Below are positions 39,041-54,000 of a stretch of 64,000 nucleotides of DNA, one piece after another (position 1 is the first letter of the stretch; each line of letters starts with the position of its first letter). The stretch is from Trochalopteron elliotii (taxonomy: Eukaryota > Chordata > Aves > Passeriformes > Leiothrichidae). Location of the stretch: contig JANPWX010000217.1 of assembly GCA_024734555.1 (NCBI GenBank), positions 576,558-640,557 of the forward strand, written 5' to 3'. Position numbers and translations under genes: made by a program. Under the pieces are notes generated by a model. It had not been told where the DNA came from. It did no database searches and saw nothing but the letters and a program-made list of their open reading frames with translations.

Positions 39041-42000
39041 CTGCAACAAAGCACACACATTTCAAAGGGATTTAAACCTGTGGGCTGTCTCCTGACTCCC
39101 AGCTTTCCCCCTTTCCACTCAGACCACTGGGAAGTGTCCTCAAGCACACCAACCTCTCGTGTACCCACATTGGTATGAACACACATCGCAGCTGCTTCAT
39201 TCCTCTGATTCACACCTTTCACTTACCTTGCTCATTTACACACAAGAAACAAACTTTCAGCTTGTAAAGATAAAAGCATCAGTTGAAACAGTAATCTCAG
39301 CTTTTGAATCACAAACAGTTACATGCAAAGCAAAAGAAGCAAGAAAGGAAAAAAAAAAGGAGACCAATTGAGGTTGCCTATGTGCTGCCACATTAAACCG
39401 TGCACATATTTTATTAACAGATTCAACCAGCTTGACTTTTTTCCCTAAAACAATGGAAAAAGCAAACCTGTGTTTATGCAGCACACTTTAATTTTTAAGG
39501 GGGAAACCTCAACGTTACAGAACTGACCAAAATCTAGACCAGCAGTTTTCTGCAAATGCTCTGCCCCCAGTTTAAAAAGTCACACACAGATCTGGCAAAC
39601 AAAACCACCTCATTTATCTACTGCTTTGCAGAGTTTGTGGAGGAATCAAGAGTTTGAGGACTGTGTGTGTGTGTTAGTGAGAAATGCTGTCTCTTGCAAG
39701 AAAGTGAACACGTGACAAGGGCAATGGTGAGGTTACGGAATGTGTCTGAACTTGGGAGCTCAGGAGGGAGTGGGAAAATCTGCATGACTTACCAACTGCT
39801 CTGCTGAGAACATCAAGTAAGGAAAGCAAGATGGAGGGGAAAATGGATTTGGGCAGGAAAGGAAATTAAATTAGCAGAATTGGAATATACAAAATGAATT
39901 GGAACAAAAAAATGGCAACTAAGTGAGGGATCTAATAATTTAGTCAATTCAATAAGACCCTGGTTATGATTTCTTCCAGATCTGGCTTTCCACTGGAAAG
40001 TATTGATAAAGCAGACATTTAGCATAAAAACAGATTTGGATTTTATATGCACTTAAGATCTAGAGATCACTGTTCACAGCATGAGTTACATGGCAACAAA
40101 GCCATCTGCTTTTTACCAAAAGCCTTCCAGTTATCCAAATTCAGGCCTTGAGACTTGATTTTATATTTGAAAACAAGAAAGCAACTCACAAAATATTATC
40201 AATGTCAATAAATACAACAGAATCAAACTCAGTATGCACTAGGCTGGGATGGAACTAATCTCTGCTTTTTATATGGATGATTAATCCCTGATCTGATAAA
40301 ATTCCCACCTGAAGCTCTGATGGTGAAACTGCTTCTGGTGAAATGGAGGCGTACCTTTATCTTTATTCCTCCAAACAAGGTATTTGACAATAACATACTT
40401 CTGCCTATCATTTAAGTCACCATAAATGCTAAAAAAAAAGAGCAAACCTGAAACTCTGAATAAATAATTCAATTCAGAGCTATTACCTGTTGATACTGGG
40501 AACCAGGTGAATGGGGATACAGTGGGGCATCTTCAGGTGGAGAAGACTCATGTTCATCTGGGGCATCAGGATCATCTGGTTCCTAAAGTTTGAAACAGCC
40601 CGTTTAATTTACTTTTTAAAAAACATATTACAATTACTCTAGCCTGAACCAATCCTATGTGCAAGTGACTGTTTCAGACATGCTAGAGTCATGTTTCAGA
40701 CATTTAAATTCCATCCCACCCTGTCACCTACAGCTTGTATTGTACTAAATAAAAATTCCCTCTATAAACGTATTACTGGAAATACAGACCCATTCATAAT
40801 CTACTTCAAATGGTCAATTTCAAATTTATACTGCTAATTCTCTAAGTGACAGATGTCTATAGGAACAGTAATAAGAACTGAAAAATAAAAATATAAATCC
40901 ATACTTACAGAGTACATATGAAATGTGTTACCTCTTAAACGAGTGGAGACTGTTGCTAAGACTACTTACAGAAGCATTTTACTTAATTTCTTAATTGAAA
41001 GTCAAATTAATTCCTTACCTCCTCTGGGCAGAGTTCACAAGCCTTTGCAAGAGTCATTCTAGCACTGTGTGACCTCTCTAGGAAGTAGCCATTTGATGTT
41101 TCATTGCTCTGTATTGGTGGAGACCAATTATTGTAGGTGTATTGGGGATTGCCAGTGTATGGTCTACGCTCTAGCTCATCTCCAAGCCATTCCACTGCCC
41201 AGGTCCATTTTCTCTTCAAATCTCCATTGCTCTGCAGATGGAAAATGAACAATTCACAATTATTTCCTCTGTTCTTGAAAACAGAAGTACTTTTCCTTTC
41301 CTATACGTCAGCTGTCAGAGACCACCAACCTATTTGCTGTTGCTTAAAGGAGTCACAAATATCCTTTTTTCCCCAAAGAAAACCTCAAATTTGAAATTAA
41401 GTCTGCAGATTTGCAGCTGCATCACAGCTGCAAATGAGTGTGAATTTAACCAGATTGCTTTCAATCCCTTGTCATGACCTTCTCATACAGAAGGTCCAAA
41501 CTGAGTTGTCCCTGGAAGTTGTAATTTAATTGAGCTGTTAAAAACTGAATAGTCGTGGGGTTTGTTTTGGGTATTTTTTGAACATGGAAGTGGGAAAAAA
41601 GCAGCAAGAAACAGAATAAAAGGTATCACCTGAAGGATCTGGTAAGCTACAGGGCAGTTGCTGAAGAGAGCTACCATGCACTTTATACACTGGTAAGCTC
41701 TTTTCTGGTAATGATTCTTCGAGCGCTGAATGGTGTCAAAGAGTCCATCCCTGTCATCTGGGATTCCCTTAAGTGCATTGTGAATCCTAGAAAAAAACAA
41801 ACCAGAACAATGACAAAACTTTAGGTGTTAAAGAATTTTAGCATTTGAATTAAGGGTCTATATACAATGTAATTATAAAAGGGACAGGTGATGTTCTGAC
41901 TTCTGGTGTTAGTCAAGAGATTTTTTTTTTAATCAGAAAAATTACCTTGGCATGTCAGTATTTAAACTTAGTTTAAAAATTACCAAACATGCTAAAAATA

Positions 42001-45000
42001 TAACTGAACAAGACATATTAAAAAAATGTAAGTATAATTAATTCTAGTCACAGTAATCAACCTTAACAGTTTAATTTTATTACTAAAGTATCTACTGCAT
42101 TTACAAATCAGCCCTGTTAACTCAAAAGGTCCTTACAGAATTGGAACAGTTAAATCCTCAACAGATGGGTTACTTACACTCAGTTATGCTTCTCAAAGAC
42201 ACCCTTTTACATGCAGCTCCTCTGAAGGGGACTGAATGGTACATATTTGTGCATGGGATAAGAGACTTGGGCATTCCCTGGAACTAAGCCCAGTTTCTGT
42301 GCCTTCTGCTCTTGAACAGGGCAGAGGAATTAATTCTGCCCTCAAACTGTGCAAAAAACAAGAACTGACATAACTTTTGGCTTTGAAAAAAAGTCAGAGG
42401 GGGCACAGAACCCACACTGGTGTCTCAAAGAGCTACACTCATGGCAGGGAAAGCAACTGCCCTCTTCCCTCATAGCCCTGGCAGCTGTCAGCCCAGGCTC
42501 CATCTGTAAAGCAGTGATGAGCTTGACTTCAGTAAAATTAATTTAATGGCATTTGTACCATTCCAAACTTGGCACTTAACCTGTCAAATGAAGAGAAATT
42601 TAAGAGAGTGGGTCTGATGCCAAGGTCCAGCAGCCACTAGTGATCTTGCAGTACCCAGAGGACAAGTTGTCCCAGGGGATGCACATTGCCCAAGGTGTGA
42701 TAGACTCGTTTTCCAGGAGTAACATGACAACATTTACAGTGAACAATTTCACTGTTTCGTGGTGGTTTGATGGGTTTTGGGGTTGTTTTTTTTTTTGGAA
42801 GGAAAAGACAAATATCATTAAAACTCTCAGCAAAACCAAGAACAGAGCAGAGACAAGTACTTCAAACTATGGCCAGAAGTGGCAGCGAGTAGTAGTGCAT
42901 GACTGGCCATTGAATACCCTCTGTGGAAGCCTAACACAATTCCACAGAGCAGTGCTACTCCTGACACTGCAATGGAACGTGGAGTGATGTACCTCTCTTG
43001 GGAAGCCACACCACAAAATTCCTCCTCCTTCATACCCTGATATTCCAAACCCCAACAACCACTTCCACGATTTCTCACCTGCAGTTCAACCCTAAAATTC
43101 CATTATTTTACTTCGGATCTATTAAAGTTTGCCCATCTTCCAGCATTCTGTGGACTTACCTCATGGAATTATTTATCAAGAAGATAATATAAGCTAACTG
43201 TATGATACATGCATAGAAAATCCCATAAAGAAAATTATGACATCCCTACAACTAAAGTCATCATATTTTGGTGGTCAAGCCAGACCACCATCTCCTTTGA
43301 GTCCTCCTAAAATAAGCCAGGCCATTGGTAACATCCTAAATGAGCAATCTGCTTCCACAGCTAAGGACAGGACTCTGCTCCCATATCCAACAAATGTGCT
43401 CTCACTCAAAGTATTTGAAATGTCCTATGAGACACAGTTGAAAATGATTCAGTAAATCCCATACTACCTATAACTGCTTATTATGAAACAGTGACATTTT
43501 GCATCACTGACAGGTAGCACATTGATGACATTTGTGTTATCTCACCTACTACTTTTATATTAAACTTCTGAAAAATTGACTGTTCTCACAAATAGTATTT
43601 GCAGTAATTACAGTTCTTAATAACTTTTAAAAGCTTTATTCTGTATAGATATAAAAATCATGTTTTAATCTAGATTAATAAATAGTGTGCTGAAGTTACA
43701 ATTCTCTTGAAATGTGATCATATAGAGAATACCTATATGTGAAATATTCTTTTCTCCCACATTCACACTTTATGTGTGTCTTGGTATCACTCCTACATCT
43801 CATGTACTCCTGAGCAAGCCCAGGTTGTCACTGACCCACCTCAATGGGGTGTTTCTATGAATCAATCTGAGCACTTCACAGGGAAGTGAGACTGACTTTA
43901 ACCTAAACAGCACATTCTCCTGTATGTGAGAAATCCTGGCTTTATAGCAAATTTCTCAAGAGTAAGGAATGTGAAAAATTGTACTTATCTCAAAATTTCA
44001 GATAAAAACATAAAAAACTGCTTTGTGAATTTTGATTTCATACCTATTTAAAACAAACCTATTGAAAGGATTAGCAACAGAACCACTGGAAAAACAATCT
44101 GTAGAGAACAATATTGAATTATAAAAGGACAGGTAAATACTGACCTGTGAGTTTGCCAAGAGTCCTCAATTAACAGGATTTGCAGAAGCAGATCCAAGTA
44201 AGGTCGAAGCTCATATGTATATGAATATGCAACCTAAAAAGTGAAAAAGCAGAGAACACAAGAAAGCATTCCTTGAGGCAGGCAGCTTACACAGTGAAAT
44301 ACAACAACACAATTCATTTGAAGTTTACTGTACTTCAAAGCATATTTCAAGATACTTCTTTTCTAGAAAGTTGTGTCAGTAACCTTGTGGGTTGCAATTT
44401 CATTTGATTTGTTTTGTTTTTAAATACAGTAGGTTTTGTAAAGGACAAAATGTTTCTTTATGACTTTTTGACACAGCTGATATGAAACCCCATGCATGTT
44501 ATGCTGAAGAAAGTACCTTAAAAATACCTTTAGAAAAGCAAAATTCAAAAATGGCACTATTCACTAATATTGCTACTTTTAGGCAATGTGTACAAAGGTT
44601 GTCTTCACAGGTTGTCTTAAAATACAAAATACATGGCTAGCAAAATATAAATAAAGTGATTTTCATTATGATTCTTTCAAGTGTCAAACAAAGGGACACA
44701 GAAAAATGTGACGTTACATGAAAAAAAGAAGTGCAAATATAAATATGGGCTAACAGAAGTAATGAATTTTATTTGGAGTAGAAAAGTGTAACTGACCTTA
44801 CAGAGATTGCAATGGAAATATAAGACAATACCAAAGATTCTTTGCTGAGTCTGAAGCCAAATATGTTCTGCAGACTTTTAAAAAAACCTTATGAACTTGA
44901 AATAAATACAAGGGAGATCTTAGGAAATGATTCCAACTTCCCATGTCATCTACTAATCTCCTTTGTGGATAATGACAGAAGGCTTTAGCAGATGCTCTTG

Positions 45001-48000
45001 AAACACACGAAGACCACCTTGGTCTACTTTCCACCCCTACCACATCACTCCTGACTTGTTAAAGGTTGACTGCTTCCCTAAATTCATAAAGCACTTCTCA
45101 CAGTACTCCAAGGTGATGTACAATCTAAGACTGTAAATACTGACAGAGGATGCCATCTTGAGGAAAGTTTATTTATCAAGCAATACTGTTCAGTATTTAA
45201 TACAATATTCTTACATATAAATGCAGAATCATCCATATCTTTATTCCCATCTTTCTCTCAGCTTTTTATTTTTACCTGCCAAAGTAGTTCACTGAGGACT
45301 GTGGAGGAGAACTGAGGATTCTCCCAACAGCAGAAACGAAGCAACTTGATGGTCTCTTCAGAGTTGCTGCAATCTTCAATAATTTTCTTTACATAACTAG
45401 TTCTCACAAACAGAATGTCTGCTACGTTCTGCTGAAGTGCCATTATAGGTTGAGATAAATTAGGATCACCATAAGGGTTGGCAAGTGGGGGATTACCTGG
45501 AACAAACAATTATTATGGATTAAAAGACGCTGAAGTACCTCCAGTGTAGACACTCCAAAATACAAACTGGTGTAACTCATCAAAACCACAGATGGTGAAA
45601 AAACAAACCCTACCTTAATAGCTGACTTTCTTTGAAAAAAACATTAGTATGAAATAACTAATTTTTATGTTTGTGAAGCTTGACATTTGCTGCCAGAGAG
45701 AGCTACTTCTCCCTCTCTGGTGAGATTATGCAGTGACAATCAAAGCAGAACAGCTGGAGACACGTTCACATGCAAGAGGAGAAATCACTGAGATTCCTCA
45801 GAGAAATCCTCTTATGTCCAGCATTTATCTACTTCACTGCCTGTGTAACACAGCCCAAGTCATATTTTAAGGACACAATGTCTGGTTACTTCACAAGACA
45901 ATGCAAAAATGTTCAGAGGAGTATCTATGTTAGAACAGTCCCATCTGAATCTCTGGAGTGTAGAGAATAAATATACTTTTGTAATTAATATATCTTATTT
46001 AGTCAGCTTTATTTTGTGTAGTGAAAGAATGTTGATTTGCTCCTGATGTTTCTAAATTTAACAGTGTTTTGAGTTATTGTCTGAAGATGCCCAGAAGACT
46101 AGGGAGAACTTTTCCAGCTTCATAAGCTGAAGCAGAAAATAACTTCATTATGCAAACAGTAATCATAATTAGTAGTCAAAGTAAAGTTCATATCCATAAT
46201 TTTTTTAGTACAATATTATGAATATACAACTATTTTCCACAGGTCGAGTATCTTTTCAGTTTAAGCTTCAAGTAATGCACTGGAAGAAACCTCAGCCAAA
46301 ATTGCCACACGATTCTGAAGCTTATTACAGCACAGTAAAATTTTCAGTTCATTAATCTCACTATAGCACAGTCTAGCCTATTGACTTTATAGCCTGACAC
46401 ATCAAGCTGTAATCAGTTTGCCATTAAATAGCTCCTCTACAGGTTTCTAATTAGGTTTTCTAAAATATGCTTAGCAGAACGTGTACAGATACAGGCTATA
46501 AAGTCCACACGGGCCAATATCCTGTCATCATTTCTCAGAAATAACTGCACTCTATTCAGCTACTGGAAATGTTAATGATTTACACTGTGCTTAATGAATT
46601 TCTAGATGATTCTTTATCTTTTATAAATTGAAGCGCTGGCTTCTGTTTGCTGTCTTGAGTGTGAACAAGCATCAAACCATATTCAAGAGCTACCCAAAAC
46701 AATGCAACATCTCTTCACTATCAGTTATCTCAAAACCTGCTGAGGTGCTTTTATTCTGTATTATTCTGATTATTTCTGTAGTCTATTCTTTTATCGCCTA
46801 CTCAAGATAAAAACATCTTTGGACAACTCTTTACAATGAGCTTAAACTATATGAAAAGCATTACTATTTTGTAATGAACAGCCTCCTATTATACTAATTA
46901 TTTCCCTTTATTTTTAAGGAATCAGCCAAGCAGCATAAAATACAGAACAGATTTCTGTCTTGGTCTTTTTAGTATAACAAATCAGTTTTGCTTATCACAG
47001 ACGGATTTGTTTGTCTAAATGAAAGGAGCTGCTAAACATAAAAAGAAAACATTTTTCCAGCTGATCCACTTTATAAATAATAGCTCAACATGCACAGAAA
47101 GACATTTACTGATGTAGTGAATGGATCTAAAGCAAACAAAGTCCAGGGTACCATTGATGGAAGACTGCATCCGTGATGAGACGTTGCAGCAGCGGATCAG
47201 CTGCGACACCACGGTGTACAGCTTCCCCAGCTCAGCGTACTGGTATTTAATTGGAGGGCCTGGACCCTCATCCAGAGCCACCAGCATGAAGGTTGCAGGA
47301 ACATTTAGTTTCAGAAGTTGTGTCTTCTCTGCTACACCTTTATGGGGCAGGGAGGAAAAAAATAATCTTGTTTTTGGCACTGAAAATATGTTTAGATTTT
47401 TTTAAAAGAAAAATAACAAGAGTTTGCGTGACTCACAACTTTTTAGTTCTATTAAACCCTCATTTACATCTTCTGGGGAAAAAATAAATCAATAAAGATG
47501 CACAAGAAAATGATATACAGCTGAAAAATCACATTGAAGGAGAGTTGTAAATTACTAGTTTCTTCACAGTGCTCATTAGCACATAAGCAATGCACAAGTA
47601 GCATCTGTGTAAATAGCAAAGCCTCAGAGAAGTCTTTTGGACAATAAATTAATCCTTTTATTGTGAGGCCCAGGAGGATAGGATAAACAACCCCCACAGT
47701 GTATTTTGTTACTTTTCTATCATGTCCTAGATACATCAATCACAAACTTAAGACATTTCTAACTGTGCCACACAATGTAATAAATGTAAATTAAGTGACA
47801 AAATGAGTAAGAAAACCTCCAAAACCCCAACTAACCAAAAAATCCCAACCTACCCCTGGTTTTACTGCAGGAAGACCTTGCACATACTACAGAAGTACTC
47901 ACAAGTACTACACAAGAAATTCGCTGCATCCCTTCTTGCATTCTGTTTCTTATTTTGCTTTAAAGTAATGGTTTTTCATACATTTCCAAGTCTTTTCTTA

Positions 48001-51000
48001 TTCTGAAACACAGCTGGGACCTTACCTTCCATCCTTCTGATAAGGAGTGTGTTTTTTAATGGCATTTTTCTGATTATGCTAGATAGTTTTGTAGTTGCAT
48101 CCTCTGTAGAACTGACCTCTCACTTGCTTTGATGTGAACAATCTACTATTTCATTTCCCAAAAATGTCAAAACATTTAATCTTTTTCACAGAATGCAGGA
48201 ATGATGTTATTGTGGTTTTTGCTGAATGAACTCTACATCCATACAGAAGCCTTAACATTACAGTAGTAAGGCAAGGACAACTGCTTTTTGTATTAGTATT
48301 TCCAGGTTTATCTCTGCAGGGTACGTTGTGATAATGATCAGATCCACAAATAAAATTATATTTTCCTATCAGCCTCTTGAGTGATCTCCTACTCAGAGGC
48401 CTGAACTGCCCTGGCTATGAAAAGCTAGTGAAGAAGAAAAGAGAAGTTGGAGCAGAAGAATTGCATCTCTATTCTCTGCCATGACATTAATTCTACTCTG
48501 GGGTCATGACAGAAGTCTGCCAGAGAGAGAATGCTTTGGTAGGCAAAGTATATGAAAGCAACAGACATTACAGGTGTAATTAAATTAACACAATTGTCTA
48601 GATTAATTTTAGAGATAGGAAATTAAATTCCTTTAAAATTGTCTACTTCCTGCACGAGCTGCTAAACAGCGATAGTAAAGTATTTTATAAAATTTCACTC
48701 CACCCTCTCTCAGCAGGACACTGTTCTACTGCTCCAAGCTTCTCATGTTTATATTCCATGGATGATAGGGAGACTGAAGGCCCAAACTCCAAAGAGGAGG
48801 AACACAGATGCTAGGGAGCATTTATATGACATACAACTATAACAATCTGCCTAAGGATGGAAAACTTGATCCTCCTGCTGTTATCTCTGTAACTGGATCA
48901 TCAGTAAAGCCCCAGTTTATTACAGTGTCATCAGTAAAAGCCATTTGCTTACCTAGATTGGCATACATCACAAACAGATTGAAATACTGCTGCAAGTGGC
49001 GCCCGTGTTCCGATACCTCCCTTCTTAGAAGATTCAGTACCGCCCTCAGTAAATGATCACTTAAACTTAAGTTATCGTAAGCCTACAGAAAGAAACAAGT
49101 TCTACTGTCAGTGGCTGAATCTATCACATCTTTACTTAGTTTCTACTTTGTACTACGACAGAAAACAGAACTCGTTAAAAGGTATGGGATTTATACAAGC
49201 TGCAAAGTACCAGCAGCTGGTCAGTCTTCTGTGTCTCACACAGAGAAGACACAGACAGACAGGGAGTAAGACTTCCATCACTCAATACTGTGTAAGGCCA
49301 AGAAATTATGCAGCTATAGAAATTTTTAACTGGGATTTCTTTTCCAATAGCAGATAGGCCTAAATACTCAAGAAACACACATGCAGTTCCACTGTTAACT
49401 TTGTAGACTAAGACAATCAAAGCACCTTTACAGGTGTATCTCAAATACCCTGCAATACAGAACGTTTCCTAAGCCCATGGAGCTTTAACTTAATTCTTAA
49501 GAAATTCTTTTGCTGGACACAGTAGCGAAAACATTCTGAGAAGGTAACTGGGACCATGTAAGCAAAAAGAGACATTAAAACGTGGCAAAGGCTTAAAAAG
49601 GTTGATCCTTTTCAACATTGTCATCACAAGTATCACAATAAGATGTAGGCTTTCTTTTTGTTGTTTGCCAATTCTAGATGTGTAAAATCAGGCACCTCAC
49701 TGTCTACTCCTACACTAAGTTACAATTTTTGACAATTTCACTGTTGCAAGATACATGGAATTAAAACTTAGGGAACTCCTGCAGGCTTTCAGGTTAGTGT
49801 GTTTGTTTGTTTGTGGGGGTTTGTTTGGTTGGTTTTACAGTTCTAAATAAAAACAAGGGTTCATTTCCCTAGACATTACTTCACTAAAATAGCCACTGCT
49901 TTTTTTTTTTTTAGCAGATTTCACACTCCCAGCTCAAAGGTCTCACTGAGACTTCACAGAGATTTACAAACGAGAGGAAACTGAACCCTGTGACAGCAAC
50001 TCTCTAAGTGGTTGAGTTACATCCTGTTTCATAGTGCAAAATGGGCTGTACAGCTTTCCAGCCAACACTGATGCATCTGCTCCACAGTTTACTTTACATT
50101 AAATGCCTATCATGAAGAAGTAAGAATAAGTTTCAAAAACTTTTCATTAGAAAATTAAATACCTGACTGGAAGGTCCAGGAGAGGCAAAAGGTGATTGAC
50201 ATGGTCCGTCTTGCAATGAAAAATGTGCAATAAATACTATAAGTTTTGCAAATGCACCCCTCACTTCTGCACTGGGGCATTCCAGGAGATACTCAGAGAA
50301 GCGGTTGGAAACATTAAAAAGGACGTTGTGTGCAAACCAAAAACGTACATTCTTGCTGTGACGGAGCAGGATGCACAGGGCATCATACCTGGAACAGGAC
50401 ACGGCACAGTTTTGACCAAAGGCAGACATCAGTGAATTCTGGCAGACATGCTCTTTTGCAGAGTTTGAAGAAAATATGTGTTAAAGGTGATCCCCAAACA
50501 TTTTTGTTCACAAAATGATTCTAATCAGATTATTTGTAGTTCTTATAGTGATACTCTTATGAGCAATCAGAAATGCAAGATATCCTTCAATTAAAAGCCT
50601 AACACTTAACTGTAGTATTTTACTTCCATCACCTGTAAGAATTAAGACAGCATTACACCCCCTAACTACTCCTCAAGGCAGGCCCTATTTTGGCAGCCAC
50701 CATTCTCTCTGTACTGGAACTGGGGGAGAGGGTGAGCAGCAGAGAACAGAGGTGGATTTCATCAGCTGGCTATACAACACATAACTAAGTATGTAACCTA
50801 ACAAGAATTTATAGTCTCATTTAGAGATCTTAAAAAAACCCACAAAATGAAAAACCAGTATCCAAAGACTAAAATATCTGTTTCAGAGAGGGCCCTGCAT
50901 TACTCTGTCCTTTCAGCAGGAATATTTGAACTCTTCTTGATCTCTTAAATTAAAAGGAGTAACTTAAGCTACTCTGGAACTTGCTGCTGGGGGTATGAAT

Positions 51001-54000
51001 TTGCCATTACTGCAAAACTACTTACTAGTAGCTGGTTAACTACTGGGCATGAATGCCAGATTTTCTCTCCAATTTGACCAGTAGTAACCCACACTCCTCT
51101 CCCCAGCAGAGAACAATCCAGCTGAAGGACTAAAATGAGTAAGATGGGACTGTTTGTCACACTGTGGATTTGAATTACAGGCCCTGTAGCAACGTACATA
51201 AAGTATTCTGCCAACAGTGTCTCAGAGACAGACTATCTACATGTTTCACAACCAGAATTCAAATATAAGCTGCAGCAATGGCTTGTAAAGAGCTTTGTTT
51301 AAAACTATTAGAACAATGTAAAAACCATTCTGAATTTGTCAGAAAACATAACCTGTTAGTTCTGTGCTAGTGACAGCTTCCATTCTTTCATCCTTTTTAA
51401 GACAGAGTTAAGCTCTGTTTGAAAATGTAATTTGAAGCAGTTCAGATCAGCAGGATATTATAAGGCTCAAATTCCTCCCAGTATTTTCTATTCAAATTTT
51501 CCCCCCTTTTCATGTGCTCCTTCACCATGTATTTAAATGGGATTTTTTAACAGACATCAAACTTCCAAAATTTTAATTGTTGTTAAAAGACAAAATACCA
51601 ATCACTAGCAGGGCCACGGACTATTTTCTTTGTATGAAATCCTGTGGTGAAGAGAAATCTAGCAGCAAGCTGAATACTAATCATAGTTATTTCTTCTGCT
51701 TCAGGCAACAGATGATCTTGTCCTAAAGAAAAATCAGAATACTCACATGTAGACAAAGTAAAAGCAATTTTCAATAATTTAACTGATTTCAGATTACTGT
51801 TTTGCCTGACATGGTGTTCCAATTTTAGAAGAAACTTGATCAAAACAGACTCTAACTTCTATAATGTATCATTTGAAACTGCAAGTTTTAACACAGGTAC
51901 CTGGAGTCTAACAGATGTCTTACAAATTCAGTATCTCACCTTTGAGAATTGTTTTCAACAAAAGAGCCCTCAAACTTGAGGATTTCAATTTGATTTAGTA
52001 CAGCAACTGAGTAACAGCTGATAGTTTACTGAAGTATTTTTTGCGAAATATTCTGGCAAGTTATCACTGATGAACACCTCAACAAGAAGTGCTAAACTCC
52101 AGAAGGACAAGCGTATTCAAAGCAGGACACACCAAATTTTCACTGGCTAGATAAATCCTTGGCCACACAAACCAAAACTCTTCTTGCAAGAAATGAATCC
52201 ATAATTATCACACTACCATACTAACCTGGAGGAGGGTTTAGGTAGACACTATTACAAGTAAGCAACTTCTTTATGAACTGGAAATATTCCAGGCTGTACT
52301 GCATCCGGTTGTGCATGAACTGCACGTTCTGCTTCCGCACGCTTCTCTCGATGGCTGAGGGCATTTTAATCTGGTGGGGTTTAGTGGTGATAGTGATTTC
52401 TGAAATATATTTTATTAGTTCATTGTCTTTGTCTATCGTGTCCATGCGTTCATAAAAAAGAATGTAGGCATTCCACCACCTCTTCTGGCGCCTGTAGGAC
52501 ATTCGCTTCATCATGTGATCAAACACTTCGCCCATGTACTCTCCCCCAAAACACTGATTCTTCATCTCTTCATCGTCATCCATTTTACACTCTGTCACGT
52601 CTCCATCATCGAATTTGTACCACCTGTTCTTCTCCCCATCTCCACCATTCCTCTGGATAATGTAAGAGTAGTAATGTCCGCCGCTGGCCTGGCCGCTGTG
52701 CACAAGAACCCCCACGAGTCTGTATTTTGTGCTCCCAGAGTGTTCATTTTCTGACTGCTCATTTTGTATTATCTGATTTTCAGGATTCACATCGTCCCCT
52801 TCCAATTTTGCTACACCTGCCACTGTGTAAGGCTCCATGTCCAGTTCTCGTGGAAATTCAAAATAATCATTGAATTTGATTGCACATTCCCTTTCCCAGT
52901 CATAATCAAATCGTTTCAACTGGATTGCAAGAACTGGAGGCAACTTCTTAATCAACAAACGTTTCACTGTATCCACCTAAAAAAGGACATGAACAGTTAT
53001 CAGCTCTCAAATTTCCATCCATATACCCTCACCAAATACCAAACTGAGTAATGAAAAAATGACTTTTCTCTCCAAACGTGAATTAACACTGAACTCAGTA
53101 CAGCTGTAACATCACAGTTGTACACACATATAATGTATAAGGAATCATTACCTTTTTGTTGCATTTTTCACAATGATATGCATTTGCACCTTCCAATAAA
53201 TCTCCTTTGACGTACTGTTCCAAAGAATCAAGAAGGTTTTGGTGATTCCTTATATCTACATTCAGAGTTGTGAAGGATTCCTCACACTCGTACCTAGCAA
53301 TGAACAGGTAAATGTATGAGGAAGGTAGGAAAGTGTTCAACTTTTTATGTTTTACATGTACTACAATGTGTAAACAGTAAAAGAACTGAACTCTTTTTTA
53401 CTGTAGTTTTCCCACAGTTACATTACATCAGCACCCTGTATATTTATGGTCAGGAATTAATTAGACTGATAAACACAAATACTTTATCACACCTAAAGAC
53501 AATAGTTTGAAACAGATGCCAATTTTGCAAAAAAAAACCAAACAAAAAGCCTTTTAATTTTCTACCTAAAAACCCCTGAATCACCATCTTTATAAAACCT
53601 CTTTGAATGTTTATGACTGGCTTTGACACTGTGTTCCAAATATAATCTACAAACAAATCTCTAGCAATGAACCAGCAATGCTTGAGAGACAACCAGTTGA
53701 TACATCCTGGAAGCAACTTTTTGTTTTTACAGATAAAGAAGTGATGAATAAATTTAAAAAGCCACGTCTATTCAAGTGTAACCCTAAAGGGCTTGCTTCC
53801 CTGATATGCAATCAAGCATTCAAAGGCTTGAATAAATAAATATTTAGAAACACTTCAACCAAAAGCAATATTCATTCATTCAATAAATAACTTACAAAAA
53901 AATATAAAAAGGCTGTTAATTTGCCATACAAATCCACAATTTAGTTACTATCAGTTTTCTCCTCCCTAAACTACAATCAGGGTAATATTTTTATTAATAA

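Noticed and set aside
41238..50429. Plus-strand frames overlapping USP9X exons
   Set aside because: They are antisense shadows of the USP9X coding exons or intronic frames with no homology.
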